A DNA stretch of 64,000 bases from Saccharopolyspora dendranthemae (lineage in GTDB: Bacteria > Actinomycetota > Actinomycetes > Mycobacteriales > Pseudonocardiaceae). Shown one piece after another: positions 61,833 to 64,000 of this stretch. Position 1 is the stretch's first letter. Every line of letters starts with the position of its first letter. The position numbers and the translations under genes were made by a program. The stretch lies in NCBI RefSeq assembly GCF_007829955.1, contig NZ_VIWX01000001.1:1116001-1180000 (forward strand), read 5' to 3'. The notes below the pieces were generated by a model, which worked only from the letters and a program-made list of their open reading frames with translations, was not told the origin of the DNA and made no database searches.

Positions 61833-63947
61833 TCAGTCCGACTCCGCGATGAGCTCCTCCAGCTCCAGCGCGGACACCCGCTCACCTGCGAACGGTCCGA
61901 TCGCCGCGCACACGCCCAGCGCCCGCAGCCGCTCGGCCTGCAGCTCGTCGCGGACACCGCCGGCGACCACCGGCAGCTCCATCAGGTCGGCCGCGCCGGT
62001 CGCGGCGCCGAGCAGGTACTCGTCCAGCGGATCGGGCCCGTCGGGATCGGCGAACCTGGCCAGGTGCGGGCCGCCGATGTGCACTCCGAACAGCGGCAGC
62101 CCGCGCAGCCGCGCGACCCGCGCGTAGTCGTCCCCGAACTGGTAGACGACCAGCCGGATGCCCATCTCGGCGAAGATCTCCACGGTGTCCACGGTGTCGC
62201 CCTGGTGATCGAACAGAGCGGACTCGGGCATGCCCAGCGCCAGCAACCGCGCGGGCAGGCCGGTCTCGCGCAGGATCCGCTGCACGTCTTTGACCAGCTC
62301 GGGGTCCCGGCAGTGCCGGTGCGAGAGGTTCATCGCCACGATCGGTCCCCGCTCGCCGAAGCGCTCCGTCCAGTGCGCGGCGTGCCTGCAGACCTCTCCG
62401 AGCGCCCAGCTGCCGAGGCGGGTGATCAGCCCGGTCTCCTCGGCCAGGTCCAGGAACGAGCCCTGCCCCAGCTCGCCGAACTCGGGGTGGTCCCAGCGGA
62501 TGTCCGCGGCCGCGGCGAACAGCGAGCGGTCGCCGAGCAACCGCATCGGCTCGTACTCGACGAACAGCTCGCCCTGGTCCAGCGCGGCGGGCAGGGCCGC
62601 GGAGAGCTTGAAGCGGTCGCGGGCCTCGGCGTTGAGCGCGGCGTCGAACAGCACCCACTGCGCCCGTCCGTCCTGCTTGGCCCGGTAGAGGGTGATGTCG
62701 GCATCCCGCAGCAGCGATTCGGCGTCGGTGCCGGCCACCGGCCGTTCGACGATGCCGACGCTGGCCGAGGCCGCGAGCTCGTGGGCGCCGATGCGCGCGG
62801 GCCGGGTGACCTCGGCGAGCATCTTCTCCACCTGCCCCACCAGTCCTGCCGCACCCTCGGTGTCGGGCACTAGGACCACGAACTCGTCGCCGCCCATCCG
62901 CGCCGCCAGCGCGCCGAACTCGGAGGTCAGGGCCTGCAGGCGCTGGGCGACGGCCCGCAGCAGCTGGTCTCCGACGGGATGTCCGAGGCTGTCGTTGACG
63001 GCCTTGAAGCCGTCCAGGTCGAAGAAGCACAGACCGACCCGGCGATCGGGGTGCGTGCGTTCCAGCGCGCGTTCCATGCTGGTCTGCAGCTGGGTCCGGT
63101 TGGGCAGCCCGGTCAGCGGGTCGTGCACGGCCTGGCGTCGGAACTGCTCCTGGAGCATGTGCCGATCGGTGATGTCCTCGTAGAGCATCACCAGGTAGTC
63201 GGGCGCGCCGTCGGCGGCGCGCACCAGCGACGCCGACAGCTGCGTCCAGATGTGCGAGCCGTGCTGCTCGGTGAAGCGGGTCTCCAGCTGGAAGCGGTCC
63301 ACCTCACCCCGCACCAGGTCCGCGTTGGCCGCCGTCAGCTCGCCGATCCACGACGTGTCGGCGAGGTCGAAGATCGTCCGGCCCACCAGCGATTCCTCGC
63401 CGAGGCGGAAGATCCTGGTCATCGACTCGTTGATCTCGTCGATCACGCCGTCGAGGGTGACGACCGCGATGCCCAGGGCGGAGGAGGTGAACACGGCCCG
63501 CGACCGCGCCTCCGACGCCCGCAACGCCTCCTCGGCGGCGTCCCGGGCGTCGAGCACGGACTGCTTGATGATCTCCTGCTCGTCGAGCGTCTGCTCGCGC
63601 AGCGCACCGGCGAATCCCGACCCGACCGCGCCGAGCACGTCGACCAGCCTGGCCGGGTCCACCTCGCGGTGGTCCGGGAGCGCGGAGGCCAGGTGGTTGA
63701 GCGTTCTGTGCACGACGACGGGGTTGGTGAAGTGCACTCCGACCAAGCGCTCACCGGTCCGCCGCGCGGGTTCCAGCGGCCCGTCGCACGCGGCGAGCAC
63801 GTCGTCGAAGCACTTCTCCAGGAACGCCTCGATCTCGGGACGGCCCATCGCCACGTAGCTGGTGTGGATGATCTCGCGCGTCCACTGCGCAACCACGTGC
63901 CGACGTTCGGCCGCCCCGGTGTCGGGGCTTCCGTCGGTTTCAGGCAT
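61833..63947 (-). CDS. PAS-GGDEF-EAL protein (c-di-GMP enzyme, EAL degenerate)
   Basis: A 704-aa signalling protein. Residues 1-130 are an N-terminal helical domain, PAS is near 140-270 ([19 protein letters not shown], ending [12 protein letters not shown]), GGDEF near 285-440 ([20 protein letters not shown]), and an EAL-like domain completes it. GGDEF is intact but lacks an upstream RxxD inhibition site. The EAL domain lacks its catalytic residues: the EAL motif reads EYEP, and DDFG-type residues read YQFGDD. So it probably makes c-di-GMP and does not hydrolyse it. The layout resembles CdgA of Streptomyces. Confidence 0.9.
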   Translation of the reverse strand: MPETDGSPDTGAAERRHVVAQWTREIIHTSYVAMGRPEIEAFLEKCFDDVLAACDGPLEPARRTGERLVGVHFTNPVVVHRTLNHLASALPDHREVDPARLVDVLGAVGSGFAGALREQTLDEQEIIKQSVLDARDAAEEALRASEARSRAVFTSSALGIAVVTLDGVIDEINESMTRIFRLGEESLVGRTIFDLADTSWIGELTAANADLVRGEVDRFQLETRFTEQHGSHIWTQLSASLVRAADGAPDYLVMLYEDITDRHMLQEQFRRQAVHDPLTGLPNRTQLQTSMERALERTHPDRRVGLCFFDLDGFKAVNDSLGHPVGDQLLRAVAQRLQALTSEFGALAARMGGDEFVVLVPDTEGAAGLVGQVEKMLAEVTRPARIGAHELAASASVGIVERPVAGTDAESLLRDADITLYRAKQDGRAQWVLFDAALNAEARDRFKLSAALPAALDQGELFVEYEPMRLLGDRSLFAAAADIRWDHPEFGELGQGSFLDLAEETGLITRLGSWALGEVCRHAAHWTERFGERGPIVAMNLSHRHCRDPELVKDVQRILRETGLPARLLALGMPESALFDHQGDTVDTVEIFAEMGIRLVVYQFGDDYARVARLRGLPLFGVHIGGPHLARFADPDGPDPLDEYLLGAATGAADLMELPVVAGGVRDELQAERLRALGVCAAIGPFAGERVSALELEELIAESD

Positions 63948-64000
63948 CGCTCACACCTTCTGCCCGGCGTTGCCGGTCGCATCGCGCACCGGCCGGGGAC
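63948..64000 (-). other. Possible 3' end of an upstream minus-strand gene
   Basis: The last 53 bp on the minus strand read an open frame ending AGQKV then TGA, seven bases before the GGDEF gene ATG. That spacing fits an operon partner running off the right edge, but too little is present to be sure. Confidence 0.25.

Noticed and set aside
1..64000. tRNA, rRNA, CRISPR array or prophage
   Set aside because: I looked for CCA-type tRNA ends and cloverleaf arms, regular short repeats with spacers, and phage structural genes, and saw none.

Overview
The window is high-GC actinobacterial chromosome with GTG/TTG starts, AGGAGG-type ribosome binding sites and many four-base start/stop overlaps. It is most likely from Saccharopolyspora or a near relative in the Pseudonocardiales. 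That genus call is inference from protein style and from the dispersed repeats. No rRNA, tRNA, CRISPR array, prophage or plasmid replication gene is visible.

A conserved backbone runs the whole length, nearly all on the minus strand. From left to right it is rarA, aspS, an Rv2578c-type radical SAM protein, hisS, a metallo-beta-lactamase hydrolase, a membrane cyclophilin (plus strand), rel, apt, secF, secD, yajC, ruvB, ruvA, ruvC, yebC, pdxT, pdxS, pgsA, a HIT-family Ap4A phosphorylase and thrS. This is the same order, from memory, as M. tuberculosis Rv2559c to Rv2614c, so the backbone is ancestral and the interest lies in what sits between its genes.

Inserted blocks: (a) 1.9-4.6 kb, a beta-carbonic anhydrase/SulP transporter pair with a small exported protein. 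(b) 10.7-17.0 kb, a phosphonate cluster with alcohol dehydrogenase, GntR repressor, FAD oxidoreductase, PhnD-PhnC-PhnE uptake and a phosphonatase-like HAD enzyme, with three candidate GntR operators. (c) 17.2-19.0 kb, a TetR regulator and an alpha/beta hydrolase with two matching palindromic operators. (d) 19.3-23.8 kb, NCS2 permease, amidohydrolase and TauE/SafE permease under a promoter carrying a perfect 18-bp palindrome, followed by a LacI regulator. (e) 27.5-34.5 kb, two tandem Lcp-type rubber oxygenases with a divergent TetR regulator, then a carotenoid/stilbene oxygenase with a divergent PadR regulator, and an SDR. (f) 34.6-37.0 kb, a double-MerR regulator behind a 42-bp perfect palindrome, and an IS3-family element.

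The most unusual signals are repeats. A 68-bp near-palindromic element with CCCAGTTTTAG ends is present intact at 284, 23955 and 57314. A fourth copy near 35.6-37.0 kb is split by the IS3 element; removing the IS and one copy of its 4-bp target duplication restores exactly 68 bp. Between pgsA and thrS lies a second repeat family, carrying an 84-bp hairpin module bounded by 5-bp direct repeats. A related copy after thrS lacks that module and looks like an empty site.
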